A stretch of DNA of 64,000 bases from Actinomadura rudentiformis (GTDB lineage Bacteria; Actinomycetota; Actinomycetes; Streptosporangiales; Streptosporangiaceae): positions 62,001-126,000 of the forward strand of contig NZ_WBMT01000030.1 in NCBI RefSeq assembly GCF_008923185.1. Reading direction: 5' to 3'. Shown here in pieces: positions 24,126 to 33,282 of the stretch (position 1 is the first letter of the stretch; each line of letters begins with the position of its first letter). The notes beneath the pieces are model-generated. The model was not told the DNA's origin. It made no database searches and saw only the letters and a program-made list of their open reading frames with translations. A program made the translations under genes and the position numbers.

Positions 24126-25160
24126 GTGCCACCAGCAACCACCGATCCCGTGACCGCGCAGGCGCCGCCGGCCGAGGTGACCCGGGACGTCCACGAGCGC
24201 ATGGTCCGCATCCGGCTGTTCGAGACCGAGGCGGGCCGGCTGATGGAGGCCGGCCGCCTGCCCGGCTTCCTGCACCTGTACGTGGGACAGGAGGCGGTGG
24301 CGGCCGGGGTGATGAGCGCGCTCGCCGACACCGACCAGATCACCTCGACGCACCGCGGTCACGGGCACGCGATCGCCAAGGGCGCGCGGTTCCGCGAGAT
24401 GTACGCCGAGCTGTTCGGCAAGGCCACGGGCTACTGCCACGGTCACGGCGGCAGCATGCACATCAACGACCTGTCCATCGGGATGCTCGGCGCCAACGGC
24501 ATCGTGGGCGCGGGCCTCCCGATCGCGGTGGGCGCGGCCTTCGCCAGCGTCTACCGCGACGACGGCGGGGTCGCGGCCGCCTTCTTCGGCGACGGTGCCA
24601 GCAACATCGGGGCCTTCCACGAGGCGGTCAACATGGCCGCCGTGCTGCGGCTGCCGGTGATCTTCGTCTGCGAGAACAACGGCTACGCCGAGTTCACCGC
24701 CCAGGCCGACCACATGCTGCTGCCCGACGTCGCCGACCGCGCGGACGCCTACGGCATCGCCAAGGAGATCGTGGACGGGATGGACGCCGTCGCGGTGCAC
24801 CTGGCCGCCCGGCGCGCCGTCGACCGCGCCCGCTCCGGTGGCGGCCCCACCCTGCTGGAGGCCAAGACCTACCGCTACTACGACCACCAGGGAGTCAAGG
24901 GCCTGCGCATCCCGTACCGCACGCAGGAGGAGATCGACGCCTGGAAGGCGCGCGACGCCATCGACGCCATGGAGTCCTGGCTGGTCGAGCACGGGCACGC
25001 CACCCGCGAGGACATCGACGCCGTCTGGGACAGGACCCGGCGGGAGATCGCCGAAGCGATCGAGTACGCCGAGCGCAGCCCCGACCCCGATCCGGACACC
25101 GACCTGCTCCGCGACGTCTACACGACCGGGAACGCCAACACCACCGGGGACGCCTCATGA
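24126..25160 (+). CDS. Thiamine-diphosphate-dependent dehydrogenase E1 component, alpha subunit
   Basis: Alpha chain (344 residues) of an acetoin/2-oxoacid dehydrogenase-type complex. ThDP-binding runs from GDGASNIGAFHEA to ENNGYAEF (GDG...NN motif); HGHGGSMH and STHRGHGHA are typical active-site loops. It decarboxylates a 2-oxo acid or cleaves a diketone and passes the acyl group to E2. GTG start at 24126; the stop overlaps the E1beta ATG (ATGA). With E1beta and E2 it forms a complete decarboxylase-transacylase set, but E3 is absent. Confidence 0.94.
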   Translation: MPPATTDPVTAQAPPAEVTRDVHERMVRIRLFETEAGRLMEAGRLPGFLHLYVGQEAVAAGVMSALADTDQITSTHRGHGHAIAKGARFREMYAELFGKATGYCHGHGGSMHINDLSIGMLGANGIVGAGLPIAVGAAFASVYRDDGGVAAAFFGDGASNIGAFHEAVNMAAVLRLPVIFVCENNGYAEFTAQADHMLLPDVADRADAYGIAKEIVDGMDAVAVHLAARRAVDRARSGGGPTLLEAKTYRYYDHQGVKGLRIPYRTQEEIDAWKARDAIDAMESWLVEHGHATREDIDAVWDRTRREIAEAIEYAERSPDPDPDTDLLRDVYTTGNANTTGDAS

Positions 25161-26188
25161 CCACCCTCTCGGCCGGCAGTGCGGCCCCCGCCGCCGCACC
25201 GGTCGTCACGCGCCGGCTCACCTACGTCAAGGCGTTCAACGAGGGCCTGGCACAGGTGATGCGTGAGGACGCCGACGTCTTCGTCGCCGGAGAGGACGTG
25301 GCCGGCTACGGCGGCGTCTTCCACATGTTCGACGGCCTGCTCGGCGAGTTCGGGCCGCGCCGCGTGGTGGACACCCCGATCGCCGAAATGGCGCTGGTCG
25401 GGCTGGGCGTGGGCGCGGCGGCCCGCGGCCTGCGGCCGGTGGTCGACCTGATGTTCATGGACTTCCTCGGCGTCTGCCTCGACCAGGTGGTCAACCAGGC
25501 GGCCAAGATGAAGTACATGTACGGCGGCGCCGTCTCGGTCCCGCTGACCATCACCACCGCCTCGGGCGCCGGCCTGGGCGCGGCGGCACAGCACAGCCAG
25601 AGCCTGGAGATGTGGCTGGCGCACATCCCGGGTCTCAAGGTGTGCATGCCCGCCACCCCCCACGACGCCAAGGGGCTCATCGTCGCCGCCGTCCGCGACG
25701 GCGATCCGGTGGTGGTGATGCTGAACAAGGTCCTGCTCGGCGCCAAGGGCGAGGTGCCCGAGGAGATCTACGAGGTGCCGCTGGGCAAGGCCGACGTGGT
25801 GCGCGGTGGAGACGACGTCACCATCGTCACCGTCGGCCGGATGCGGGACGAGGCCGTCAGGGCCGCCGAGGAGCTGGCCCGGACCGGCGTCCAGGCGGAG
25901 GTGATCGATCTGCGCACCGTGCAGCCGCTGGACATCGGCACGGTGCTGGAGTCGGTGCGCAGGACCAACCGCGTGCTCGTCGCCCACGAGGCCGTGACGT
26001 TCGGGGGCATCGGCGCGGAGATCGCCGCACAGATCCAGGACCAGGTGTTCGACCATCTCGACGCCCCGGTTCTCCGGCTCGGCGCGCCGTTCGCGCCGGT
26101 GCCGTTCGCCCCCGTGCTGGAAAAGGCGTACGTGCCGGACGCCGAGCGGATCGCCGCCGGCTGCCGCCGCCTCCTTGAGCGGAAGTGA
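25157..26188 (+). CDS. 2-oxoacid/acetoin dehydrogenase E1 component, beta subunit
   Basis: Beta chain of 343 residues with the family landmarks FVAGEDVAGYGGVF, RVVDTPIAEMALVGLGVGAA, QHSQSLEMWLAHIPGLKV and VIDLRTVQPLD. The ATG at 25157 sits in the ATGA overlap with E1alpha; the first 20 residues are an alanine-rich leader before the conserved RRLTYVKAFNEGL. It pairs with E1alpha to form the ThDP site. Confidence 0.94.
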   Translation: MTTLSAGSAAPAAAPVVTRRLTYVKAFNEGLAQVMREDADVFVAGEDVAGYGGVFHMFDGLLGEFGPRRVVDTPIAEMALVGLGVGAAARGLRPVVDLMFMDFLGVCLDQVVNQAAKMKYMYGGAVSVPLTITTASGAGLGAAAQHSQSLEMWLAHIPGLKVCMPATPHDAKGLIVAAVRDGDPVVVMLNKVLLGAKGEVPEEIYEVPLGKADVVRGGDDVTIVTVGRMRDEAVRAAEELARTGVQAEVIDLRTVQPLDIGTVLESVRRTNRVLVAHEAVTFGGIGAEIAAQIQDQVFDHLDAPVLRLGAPFAPVPFAPVLEKAYVPDAERIAAGCRRLLERK

Positions 26189-26192
26189 CCGC

Positions 26193-27566
26193 ATGGCGAT
26201 CGAGGTGCTGCTGCCCAAGCTGGGCCTGACCATGCAGGAAGGCACGATCGAGGAGTGGCTCGCCGCGCCGGGCGCTCCGGTGCGGCCGGGTGACCCGCTG
26301 CTGCGCATGACCACCGACAAGGTGGACATCGACGTGGAGGCGGAGGGCGAGGGCGTCTTCCACCCGGCCGTGGAGGTCGGTGCCACGCTGGTCCCCGGCA
26401 CGGTCATCGGCTGGCTGCTGGCCGGCGGCGAACCGATCCCGGCGCCGCCGGCACCGGCGTCGGCCCTGCCACCGCCCGCCCAGGACCCGCAGGAGCCGCA
26501 GGCCTCCGTCACGGCACCGGAGGGGAGGCTGTTCGCCTCGCCCAACGCCCGCCGGGTCGCGGCCGCCCACGGCGTGGACCTGGCCGCGCTGCGCGGTACC
26601 GGGCCCGGCGGCCGGGTGGTCTCCGAGGACGTCGAGGACTACTTGGCCGCTCAGGCGGACGCCCACGTCCCACAGGCGGACGGCGCCACTGGCATTGTGC
26701 CGTCCGGGCCGCTCGTGCGCCGCGACGCCAGGGAGCGCGGCGTCGACTTGGCCGCCGTGAACGGCACCGGCGTGGGCGGACGCGTGCGGCGCGCCGACAT
26801 CGAGGCCGCCGTGGCCGCCACCGCCGTGGTCGAGGCCGCCGTGGCAGAGGGCGCCACCGGCCCCACCGTGGCGGGCACACGCGTCATCCCGTTCAAGGGG
26901 ATGCGCGGGGCCATCGCCCGGCGGATGCACGCCAGCCTCCAGGAGATGGCCCAGCTCACCCACGGCTACGAGGTCCGCATGGACGGCGTCGCCGACCTGC
27001 GCGCCCGGCTCAAGGAGGAGTGGGCCGGCACCGGCCAGGCCGTGCCGACCCTCAACGACTTCGTCGTGCGGGCGGCGTCGCTGGCCCTGCAGGAGCATCC
27101 TCTGCTGAACGCCACCGTCCGCGACGACGGCGTCCACCTACTGGAGGAGATCCACGTCGGGCTGGCCGTGGCGGTACCGGACGGCCTGGTCGTCCCGGTG
27201 ATCAGGGACGCCGCCGGCCGGTCGCTGGCCGGGCTGGCCGGGATCACCCGTGAGCTGGCCGGCGCCGCCCGGGCCGGCACGCTGGGCCTGGACCAGCTCG
27301 AAGGCGCCACGTTCGTGGTGACCTCGCTCGGCGCCTACGGCGTCGACATGTTCACCCCGGTGATCTATCCGGGCAATGTCGCGATCCTGGGGGTCGGACG
27401 GCTGCGGGACGGGGTGGCCTGGGAGGGCGACCGGCCGCTGCGCACGCGGGTGCTCACGCTGAGCCTGACGTTCGACCACCGGGCGGTGGACGGCGCCCCG
27501 GCCGCCGAGTACCTGCGCACGGTCGACCGGCTCCTGCGGCGACCGCTGCGCCTGCTCGCCGGGTGA
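26193..27566 (+). CDS. Dihydrolipoamide acyltransferase E2 with two peripheral-subunit-binding domains
   Basis: E2 core of 457 residues. Residues 1-75 are a lipoyl domain (LPKLGLTMQEGTIEEW, lipoyl-lysine in TTDKVDI). Then come two successive E3/E1-binding-type domains: one at about 112-150 (SPNARRVAAAHGVDLAALRGTG) and one at about 170-210 (SGPLVRRDARERGVDLAAVNG). The catalytic domain ends with the active-site motif FDHRAVDGAPAAEYL (His, Asp). I start at the ATG at 26193, right before the lipoyl domain. E2s usually have one binding domain, so the duplication is notable. Confidence 0.93.
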   Translation: MAIEVLLPKLGLTMQEGTIEEWLAAPGAPVRPGDPLLRMTTDKVDIDVEAEGEGVFHPAVEVGATLVPGTVIGWLLAGGEPIPAPPAPASALPPPAQDPQEPQASVTAPEGRLFASPNARRVAAAHGVDLAALRGTGPGGRVVSEDVEDYLAAQADAHVPQADGATGIVPSGPLVRRDARERGVDLAAVNGTGVGGRVRRADIEAAVAATAVVEAAVAEGATGPTVAGTRVIPFKGMRGAIARRMHASLQEMAQLTHGYEVRMDGVADLRARLKEEWAGTGQAVPTLNDFVVRAASLALQEHPLLNATVRDDGVHLLEEIHVGLAVAVPDGLVVPVIRDAAGRSLAGLAGITRELAGAARAGTLGLDQLEGATFVVTSLGAYGVDMFTPVIYPGNVAILGVGRLRDGVAWEGDRPLRTRVLTLSLTFDHRAVDGAPAAEYLRTVDRLLRRPLRLLAG

Positions 27567-27578
27567 CCTCGCGGCCGG

Positions 27579-28187
27579 CTACCGCTGTGCCGTCCCGGTG
27601 ACCTTGTCGACCAGGGCGACGACCTCCGCCAGGAACGCGCGGTGGCCCAGCTTCTGGTACGTGACGTCCTTGGCCAGCCAGGAGGAGACGGTCGTCTCCA
27701 GCAGGGACAGCAGGCCGACGCCGATCACCTCGGCCTCGCCCGCGGCGAGCCGTCCCCGCGCCCGGCGGGTGGCCCTGCTCAGCAGTTCCAGCAGTTCGGT
27801 GCGCTGCTGCCGCCGCACCACCTCGACGTCCTGGTTCACGCCCACCGAGGAGATGAAGTAGGTCTTGCCCGCGGCCTCGTGCTGGTCGATCCAGCGCACG
27901 ACTCCGGTCATCATCTCGCCCAGCCGCCCGCCCCGCGGCAGGTCGTCGGCCGCCTGCGCCGCGTGGGCGATGAGCGCGGCGCCGAAGCTCTGCACGCCCT
28001 CCAGCAGGATCTGGTCCTTGGAGGCGAAGTGGTAGTACACGGCCGCCGACGTCATGCCCGCCCGCTCGGCGATGTCGGCGACCGTGACCATGTCGGGCGC
28101 CTGCACGGCGAACAGTTCCATGGCGGCGTCGACGACGGCCTGGCGGCGGGAGGGCCGGTGCGCCGCGCGTGGGGCGGAGATGGTCAT
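27579..28187 (-). CDS. TetR-family transcriptional regulator (202 aa)
   Basis: N-terminal TetR helix-turn-helix (AVVDAAMELFAVQ..., VADIAERAGMTSAAVYYHFASKDQIL) and a C-terminal ligand-binding domain. It converges with the E2 gene (12 bp apart) and diverges from the second TetR gene with 59 bp between them. It is a candidate for binding the TTACT-N13-AGTAA operators of the island; the ligand may be a CoA ester, as for many catabolic TetRs (inference). Confidence 0.92.
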   Translation of the reverse strand: MTISAPRAAHRPSRRQAVVDAAMELFAVQAPDMVTVADIAERAGMTSAAVYYHFASKDQILLEGVQSFGAALIAHAAQAADDLPRGGRLGEMMTGVVRWIDQHEAAGKTYFISSVGVNQDVEVVRRQQRTELLELLSRATRRARGRLAAGEAEVIGVGLLSLLETTVSSWLAKDVTYQKLGHRAFLAEVVALVDKVTGTAQR

Positions 28188-28246
28188 GGTGTGCCTAGTC
28201 TGCCCGCCTGCTGGGCACCTGTCATCTCGCTGGATAGGGTCGGGTC

Positions 28247-28876
28247 GTGACCGAGGCGCAGCAGGAGCAGAAGCAGCCCGCGCACCGCCCGTCGCGGCGG
28301 CAGCACATCGTCAACGCGGCCGTGCGGGTGTTCGGGCGGGCTGGGCTGGCCGACGCGAGCATCCAGGACATCGCCGACGAGGCCGGGGTGGCGGCGACGG
28401 CCGTCTACTACCACTTCAGCGGCAAGGAGGAGCTGTTCGACCTTGCCCTGCGCCGGGTCCTGGACCAGCTGGACGAGGTGGTCCGGCGGTCCCGGGCGGA
28501 CGACGAGCCGGGCGATCCGGAGACCCTGGCCAAGGTGATGGACGCGGTGTGGGACTGGATGGAGGAGAACCCGGACTCCGCCCGCATGTACCAGCTCCAC
28601 CTGGCCGGCGCGACGGGGCAGGCTCGGGTGATGCGCGAGGAGTTCGAGCAGCGGCACGTGCAGCGGGCCTTCGACTACCTGTCCGACCGGCAGCCGCGCA
28701 ACGCCCGGTCCGCCGCCGCCCGCCACGCCGCCCAGACGCTGGCCGTCCGGACCATGATCACATCGACGATCTACGTGTCGGCGCTGCGGGCCGAGGGCGG
28801 GCCGCTGTCGACCCTGCCGCAGCGTTCGGTGCGGCGGGCCCTGCACGACCTCGCCCAGCGCCTGGTCTCCTCCTGA
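28247..28876 (+). CDS. TetR-family transcriptional regulator (209 aa)
   Basis: TetR helix-turn-helix at about residues 20-66 (HIVNAAVRVFGRAGLADASI, DIADEAGVAATAVYYHFSGKEELF) followed by a helical effector domain. GTG start at 28247. The two neighbouring TetRs share the PSRRQ entry and YYHF recognition helix end but have different effector domains, so they may sense different compounds. The next operator (site D) lies 60 bp downstream, before the DUF35 gene. Confidence 0.92.
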   Translation: MTEAQQEQKQPAHRPSRRQHIVNAAVRVFGRAGLADASIQDIADEAGVAATAVYYHFSGKEELFDLALRRVLDQLDEVVRRSRADDEPGDPETLAKVMDAVWDWMEENPDSARMYQLHLAGATGQARVMREEFEQRHVQRAFDYLSDRQPRNARSAAARHAAQTLAVRTMITSTIYVSALRAEGGPLSTLPQRSVRRALHDLAQRLVSS

Positions 28877-28937
28877 CCGGTGTCCTCCTGACCAGCCGTT
28901 TCGTCTGGTATTCCGGGAGTCGTTGCACTAGGGTGCT

Positions 28938-28964
28938 ACTTACTGAAGTTGGTCACCAGTAAGT
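28938..28964. promoter_or_regulatory. Island operator, site D
   Basis: ACTTACT (28938-28944), 13 bases, then AGTAAGT (28958-28964): a perfect 7-bp inverted repeat. It lies 20 bp before the DUF35 gene start. Confidence 0.7.
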
Positions 28965-28984
28965 CCCTGGCCTGGGAGGCGACG

Positions 28985-29407
28985 GTGGACGTTGCGGTCG
29001 TGGATCCCGCCCTCTTCGCCGGGACGGCGCCGCCCCGGTTGGCCGGCTCGCGCTGCCCCGGCTGCGCCACTGTCACCTTCCCTCGCCGCGGCTCGTGCCC
29101 GCGCTGCCCGTCAGGGACGATGGCCGCGCACACGCTCCCCGAGCGCGGGGTCGTGTGGTCGTGGACGGTGCAGGAGTTCGAGCCCAAGCCGCCCTACCGG
29201 CGGCTTGGGGAGGCGTTCGTGCCGTACGCGGTCGGCTATGTCGACCTCGGCGTGGTCATCGTGGAGTCCCGGCTGGACGTCCCCCGCGAGCGGCTGCGGA
29301 TCGGGCTCCCCGTGCGGCTGACCATGATCCCCGCCTTTCTCGGCGAGGACGGCACCGAGGTGCACACCTTCGCCTTCTCCGCCGACGAGGACGGGGAGAT
29401 CTGGTGA
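28985..29407 (+). CDS. DUF35 / Zn-ribbon OB-fold protein (thiolase or aldolase partner)
   Basis: A 140-residue protein with a rubredoxin-like zinc ribbon (CPGCATVTFPRRGSCPRC) and an OB fold (VVWSWTVQEFEPKPPYR, PYAVGYVDL). Such proteins bind acyl-CoA and partner with thiolase-fold enzymes; in steroid side-chain degradation the DUF35-Ltp2 pair forms a retro-aldolase. The GTG at 28985 follows GGGAGG and lies after operator D, while an upstream in-frame start would put the operator inside the gene. It overlaps the thiolase start by 4 bp (GTGA). Confidence 0.88.
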   Translation: MDVAVVDPALFAGTAPPRLAGSRCPGCATVTFPRRGSCPRCPSGTMAAHTLPERGVVWSWTVQEFEPKPPYRRLGEAFVPYAVGYVDLGVVIVESRLDVPRERLRIGLPVRLTMIPAFLGEDGTEVHTFAFSADEDGEIW

Positions 29408-30558
29408 GCGTCCGGGAGGACGTCCATATCGTCGGCGTGGGCATCCATCCGTTCGGCCGTAACGAGCATGTGGACGGCTACACGATGGCCGAGCAGGCAT
29501 GCCGGGACGCGCTCGCCGACGCCGGGCTCGCCTGGCACGACATCGGCTACGCGGTCGGCGGCTCCAACGAGGCCGGCAAGCCCGACACACTGGTCGACCG
29601 GCTGGGGCTCACCGGCGTGCCGTTCGTCAATGTGCGCAACGGATGCGCGACCGGTGGGGCCGCCCTGGTCACGGCGGCCGGCGCGCTGCGCGCCGGTGAG
29701 GCGGGCACGGCCCTGGTCGTGGGGTTCGACAAGCACGAGCGCGGCGCGTTCAGCCGGCCTGCCGCCTCCTACGGCCTCGGCGACTGGTACGCCACCACCG
29801 GGATGATGCTGACCACCCAGTACTTCGCCCTCAAGACCCGCCGCTACCTGCACGAGCACGGCATCCCGGAGGAGGCGCTGGCGACCGTGGCCGCGCGGGC
29901 GCTGCGCAACGGCGCCCGCAACCCGATGGCCTGGCGGCGCAAGGAGCTGCCGGAGCAGGAGATCATGGACGGCGCCCCGGTGAACCCGCCGCTCACCAGG
30001 TACATGTTCTGCTCGCCGGCGGCCGGGGCGGTGGCGCTCGTCCTGGCCACGGGGGAGCGGGCGCACGACCTGTGCGAGCGGCCGGTCCGGCTGGCGGCGC
30101 TGTCGCTCAGAACCCGCCGCTTCGGCTCGTTCGAGGTGTTCTCCCCATGGCTTGCGCCGGAGCCGGACCACAGCCCCAGCATCGACGCCGCCGCCGCGGC
30201 GTTCGACCGCGCCGGGGTGCGGCCGTCCGAGGTGGACGTCGCGCAGGTGCAGGACACCGACAGCGGCTCGGAGATCATCCATCTGGCGGAGACCGGTCTG
30301 TGCAAGGCGGGGGAGCAGGAGACGCTGCTGCGCGGGGGCGCCACCGAGGTGGGCGGCCGCCTGCCCGTCAACACCGACGGCGGCTGCCTGGCCAACGGCG
30401 AGCCGATCGGCGCGTCCGGGCTGCGGCAGGTCCATGAGGTCGTCCGGCAGCTTCAGAGCCGCGCCCTCGGCGCGCAGGTGCCCGGTTCGCCACGCGTCGG
30501 CTTCACGCACGTGTACGGGGCCCCGGGCGTCAGCGCCTGCACCGTCCTGGCCGTCTGA
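29404..30558 (+). CDS. Thiolase-fold enzyme, SCP-x/Ltp2-like (probable acyl-CoA aldolase or lyase)
   Basis: A 384-residue lipid-transfer-protein-type thiolase homologue. Cys in VRNGCATGG matches the thiolase nucleophile region. The C-terminal signature reads NTDGGCLANGEPIGASGLRQ and VYGAPG instead of the classical GHPxG and CxG pair. This pattern is seen in Ltp2-like aldolases that work with a DUF35 protein, which is the translationally coupled gene upstream. It likely cleaves a beta-hydroxyacyl-CoA, with the aldehyde or ketone fragment passed on, perhaps to the aldehyde dehydrogenase encoded convergently. Confidence 0.88.
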   Translation: MSVREDVHIVGVGIHPFGRNEHVDGYTMAEQACRDALADAGLAWHDIGYAVGGSNEAGKPDTLVDRLGLTGVPFVNVRNGCATGGAALVTAAGALRAGEAGTALVVGFDKHERGAFSRPAASYGLGDWYATTGMMLTTQYFALKTRRYLHEHGIPEEALATVAARALRNGARNPMAWRRKELPEQEIMDGAPVNPPLTRYMFCSPAAGAVALVLATGERAHDLCERPVRLAALSLRTRRFGSFEVFSPWLAPEPDHSPSIDAAAAAFDRAGVRPSEVDVAQVQDTDSGSEIIHLAETGLCKAGEQETLLRGGATEVGGRLPVNTDGGCLANGEPIGASGLRQVHEVVRQLQSRALGAQVPGSPRVGFTHVYGAPGVSACTVLAV

Positions 30559-30567
30559 GCAGGGGGA

Positions 30568-31998
30568 TCAGACGGGCAGTTGCAGGGAGGTCAGCTCGAC
30601 GTACTCGGCGAGTCCGTGCCGGCCGAGTTCGCGGCCGTTGCCCGACTTGCGGTATCCGCCGAACGGCGCCAGCACGTTGAACCGGCCTCCGTTGAGGGAC
30701 ACCTGGCCGGTACGCAGGCGCCGCGCGATCGTCTGGGCGGCCTCGACGTCGGCCGCCCACACGCCGCCGGACAGGCCGTAGTCGCACGCGTCGGCGATCC
30801 GGATCGCCTCCTCCGCGTCCTGGACGGGGATGACCGCGAGCACCGGCCCGAAGATCTCCTCCTGGCTCACCACGGCCTCGGGCGGCAGCCGCGAGATGAT
30901 GGTGGGCGGCGCGAAGAAGCCCTTGCACGTCCTCGGGCGTGCGCCCGGTCCGGTCAGCACGGTGCCCTCGCGGGCGCCGACCTCGATGTGGCCGAGCACC
31001 GAGCGCTGCTGCGCGGCCGAGGCCAGCGGCCCGACGGAGGTGACCGGATCCAGGGGGTCGCCGACCACCAGCCCGGCGGCCAGCGCGGCCAGCCGTTCCT
31101 CTGCCTCGGCAAGCCGCGAACGCGGCATCAGCAGGCGGGTGAGCGCCGCGCAGGTCTGACCGTTGTTGACGAAGCAGGCGCGCAGCGCCATCGCCATCGC
31201 CGCGTCCAGGTCGGCGTTCTCGGTGACGATCAGTGCGGACTTGCCGCCCAGCTCCAGCGCGACGCGTTTGATCGTGCGCGCGGCCAGCTCGCCGACCCTG
31301 GCCCCGGCCGCCGTGGAGCCGGTGAGACTGACCATGTCCACCTGCGGATGCGCGGCCAGCCGCTCGCCGGCTCCCGCGCCCGTGCCGGTCAGCACGTTCA
31401 GCACTCCGGCGGGCAGCCCCGCCTCGTGCGCGATCTCGGCCAGCGCGAACGCCGACAGCGGCGCGACGGTGCTGGGCTTGACCACGCAGGTGCAGCCGGC
31501 CGCCAGCGCGGGGGCGATCTTGGCCGCGATCTGGTACAGCGGGTAGTTCCAGGGAGTGATCATCGCGACCACACCGACCGGGTTGCGCACCACCACCGAA
31601 TGCCCGATCCGTTCGTCGGCCAGTTCGGTCTCGGCCAGGTCGGCGGTGGTGCGCAGCACGGCGGCGGGCATGTCCACCTGGATGCGGCGGGAGTCGGCGA
31701 TCGGCGTGCCCACCTCGCGGGCGATCAGCTCGGCCAGCTCCTCGCGGCGTGCGGCGATCCCGTCGGCTATGCGGTGCAGGAGCGCGACCCGCTCGGCGAT
31801 CGGGACGGCGGCCCAGGCGGGCAGTGCGGCGCGTGCCGCCTCGACCGCCCGGTCGACGTCCTCGTCCTCCGCAAGCGGGACGCTGCCGATCAGCGCGCCG
31901 GTGGCGGCCTCGTGCACCTCGGCGCGCCGCCCGCCGGTGACCGGCGACCAGACCCCGTCGACATAGATGTCCACGTCGACCTGCTCGTGATGGCGCAT
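30568..31998 (-). CDS. Aldehyde dehydrogenase family protein
   Basis: NAD(P)-dependent ALDH of 476 residues. The catalytic Glu is in LELGGKSAL, Cys in VNNGQTCAA, and the cofactor motifs are ITPWNYPLYQ and LTGSTAAG. The ATG at 31998 follows GGAGGCGAA; the ORF extends further upstream into the preceding gene but without family similarity. It is the last gene of the leftward operon starting at 37645. It would oxidise an aldehyde released during ring or side-chain cleavage. Confidence 0.95.
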   Translation of the reverse strand: MRHHEQVDVDIYVDGVWSPVTGGRRAEVHEAATGALIGSVPLAEDEDVDRAVEAARAALPAWAAVPIAERVALLHRIADGIAARREELAELIAREVGTPIADSRRIQVDMPAAVLRTTADLAETELADERIGHSVVVRNPVGVVAMITPWNYPLYQIAAKIAPALAAGCTCVVKPSTVAPLSAFALAEIAHEAGLPAGVLNVLTGTGAGAGERLAAHPQVDMVSLTGSTAAGARVGELAARTIKRVALELGGKSALIVTENADLDAAMAMALRACFVNNGQTCAALTRLLMPRSRLAEAEERLAALAAGLVVGDPLDPVTSVGPLASAAQQRSVLGHIEVGAREGTVLTGPGARPRTCKGFFAPPTIISRLPPEAVVSQEEIFGPVLAVIPVQDAEEAIRIADACDYGLSGGVWAADVEAAQTIARRLRTGQVSLNGGRFNVLAPFGGYRKSGNGRELGRHGLAEYVELTSLQLPV

Positions 31999-32020
31999 TT
32001 CGCCTCCGGGGAGGAACGGT

Positions 32021-33256
32021 TCAGGAACGGGGCAGCCGGGAGAACGCGCCATTGTCGGCCCGTGGCTCGCGGGGCAGCCCGAGCACCCGCTCGCCGATCA
32101 GATTCCGCTGGATCTCGTCCGTGCCGCCCGCCACCCGGTAACCGGGGGCGCCCAGCAGGTGCCCGGTCCAGGCGAACGTGCCCGGCTCGCCGGTGTCGGC
32201 GGCGATGCGCGCCCCCATCACCTCGGCGGCGACCCGGCCGGTCAGGGTGAGCGTCTGCGAGGCCATCAGCTTGGTGATGGACGCGGCGGGGCCGGGACGC
32301 CGTCCGGCGGCGGTGGCCCGGGCCACCCGGTCCACCGTGGCCGCGTGCAGGACGGCCCGCACGTGCAGGTCGGCCAGCCGCTGACGTACCAGCGGGTCAC
32401 CGGTCCGGTCGAGCCGGCGTGCCAGTGCCACCACGTCACCGACCGATCCACCCTTGCGTCGCCTGCCCGCCCCCGAGGCGGACCGCTCGAACGCCAGCGT
32501 GGCGTTGGCGATCTCCCAGCCCTGGCCGGGCGCGCCCAGCCGCAGTGCGTCGGGGACGCGCACCCGTTCCAGGAACACCTCATTGAAGGACGACCCGCCG
32601 CTCATCTGCCGGATCGGCCTGATCGTCAGTCCCGGTGCGTCCATCGGCACCAGGAACGCGGTGATCCCGGCCTGCTTGACCACCTCGGGATCGGTGCGCG
32701 CCAGCACCATGCCGTAGTCGGCGAACCGGGCGCCGGAGGTCCACACCTTCTGTCCGGTGAGGACCCAGGCGTCACCCTCGCGCACGGCCTTGGTGGACAG
32801 CGCGGCCAGGTCGGAGCCCGCGCCGGGCTCGCTGAACAGCTGGCAGGCCAGCAGGTCGGTGCGCTGGAAGGCGCGGGCGAGCCGCCGGCGTTGCTCCGGC
32901 GTGCCGTAGACGGCGACCGCCGAACCGACCAGGCCCACGGTGACGCTGATCAACTCGGTGCTCGGCGGCACCGCGAAGCCCGTCTCCTCCTGGGCGAACG
33001 CGGTCGCGTACGCGGCGGGCAGGCCCCGGCCGCCGTGCTCCTCGGCCAAGGTCAGCGCCTGGAATCCGGCGTCGAACCTCGCCCGCTGGTAGGCGCGGGC
33101 CCGGTCCAGCAGCGCCCGCTCCTCCTCGTCGGACAGGTTGTGGAAGACGGCGTAGTCGTCCGGTTCCTCGTCATGGTCGAACCCTTTGGGCGGCAGGGTG
33201 GCGGCGAGCCATCGGCGTACTTGCTCCCGCCACTGCTCCAGGGTGGGTGTGGGCAT
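32021..33256 (-). CDS. Acyl-CoA dehydrogenase (411 aa)
   Basis: Flavoprotein of the ACAD superfamily: QLFSEPGAGSDLAALSTKA and GQKVWTSGA in the central domain, a C-terminal GGTDEIQRNLIGERVLGLP segment that contributes to FAD binding, and FERSASG before the C-terminal helices. The start at 33256 follows AGGAACGGAC. It lies 26 bp after a second, shorter ACAD gene, an arrangement typical for alpha2beta2 heteromeric ACADs that act on steroid- or ring-derived acyl-CoAs. Confidence 0.94.
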   Translation of the reverse strand: MPTPTLEQWREQVRRWLAATLPPKGFDHDEEPDDYAVFHNLSDEEERALLDRARAYQRARFDAGFQALTLAEEHGGRGLPAAYATAFAQEETGFAVPPSTELISVTVGLVGSAVAVYGTPEQRRRLARAFQRTDLLACQLFSEPGAGSDLAALSTKAVREGDAWVLTGQKVWTSGARFADYGMVLARTDPEVVKQAGITAFLVPMDAPGLTIRPIRQMSGGSSFNEVFLERVRVPDALRLGAPGQGWEIANATLAFERSASGAGRRRKGGSVGDVVALARRLDRTGDPLVRQRLADLHVRAVLHAATVDRVARATAAGRRPGPAASITKLMASQTLTLTGRVAAEVMGARIAADTGEPGTFAWTGHLLGAPGYRVAGGTDEIQRNLIGERVLGLPREPRADNGAFSRLPRS

Positions 33257-33282
33257 GTCCGTTCCTCGTTCTCGCCCGCGCA

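Noticed and set aside
24033..24998. Leftward open frame opposite E1alpha
   Set aside because: The + strand encodes unmistakable E1alpha motifs; the reverse product is low-complexity Val/Gly/Arg/His.
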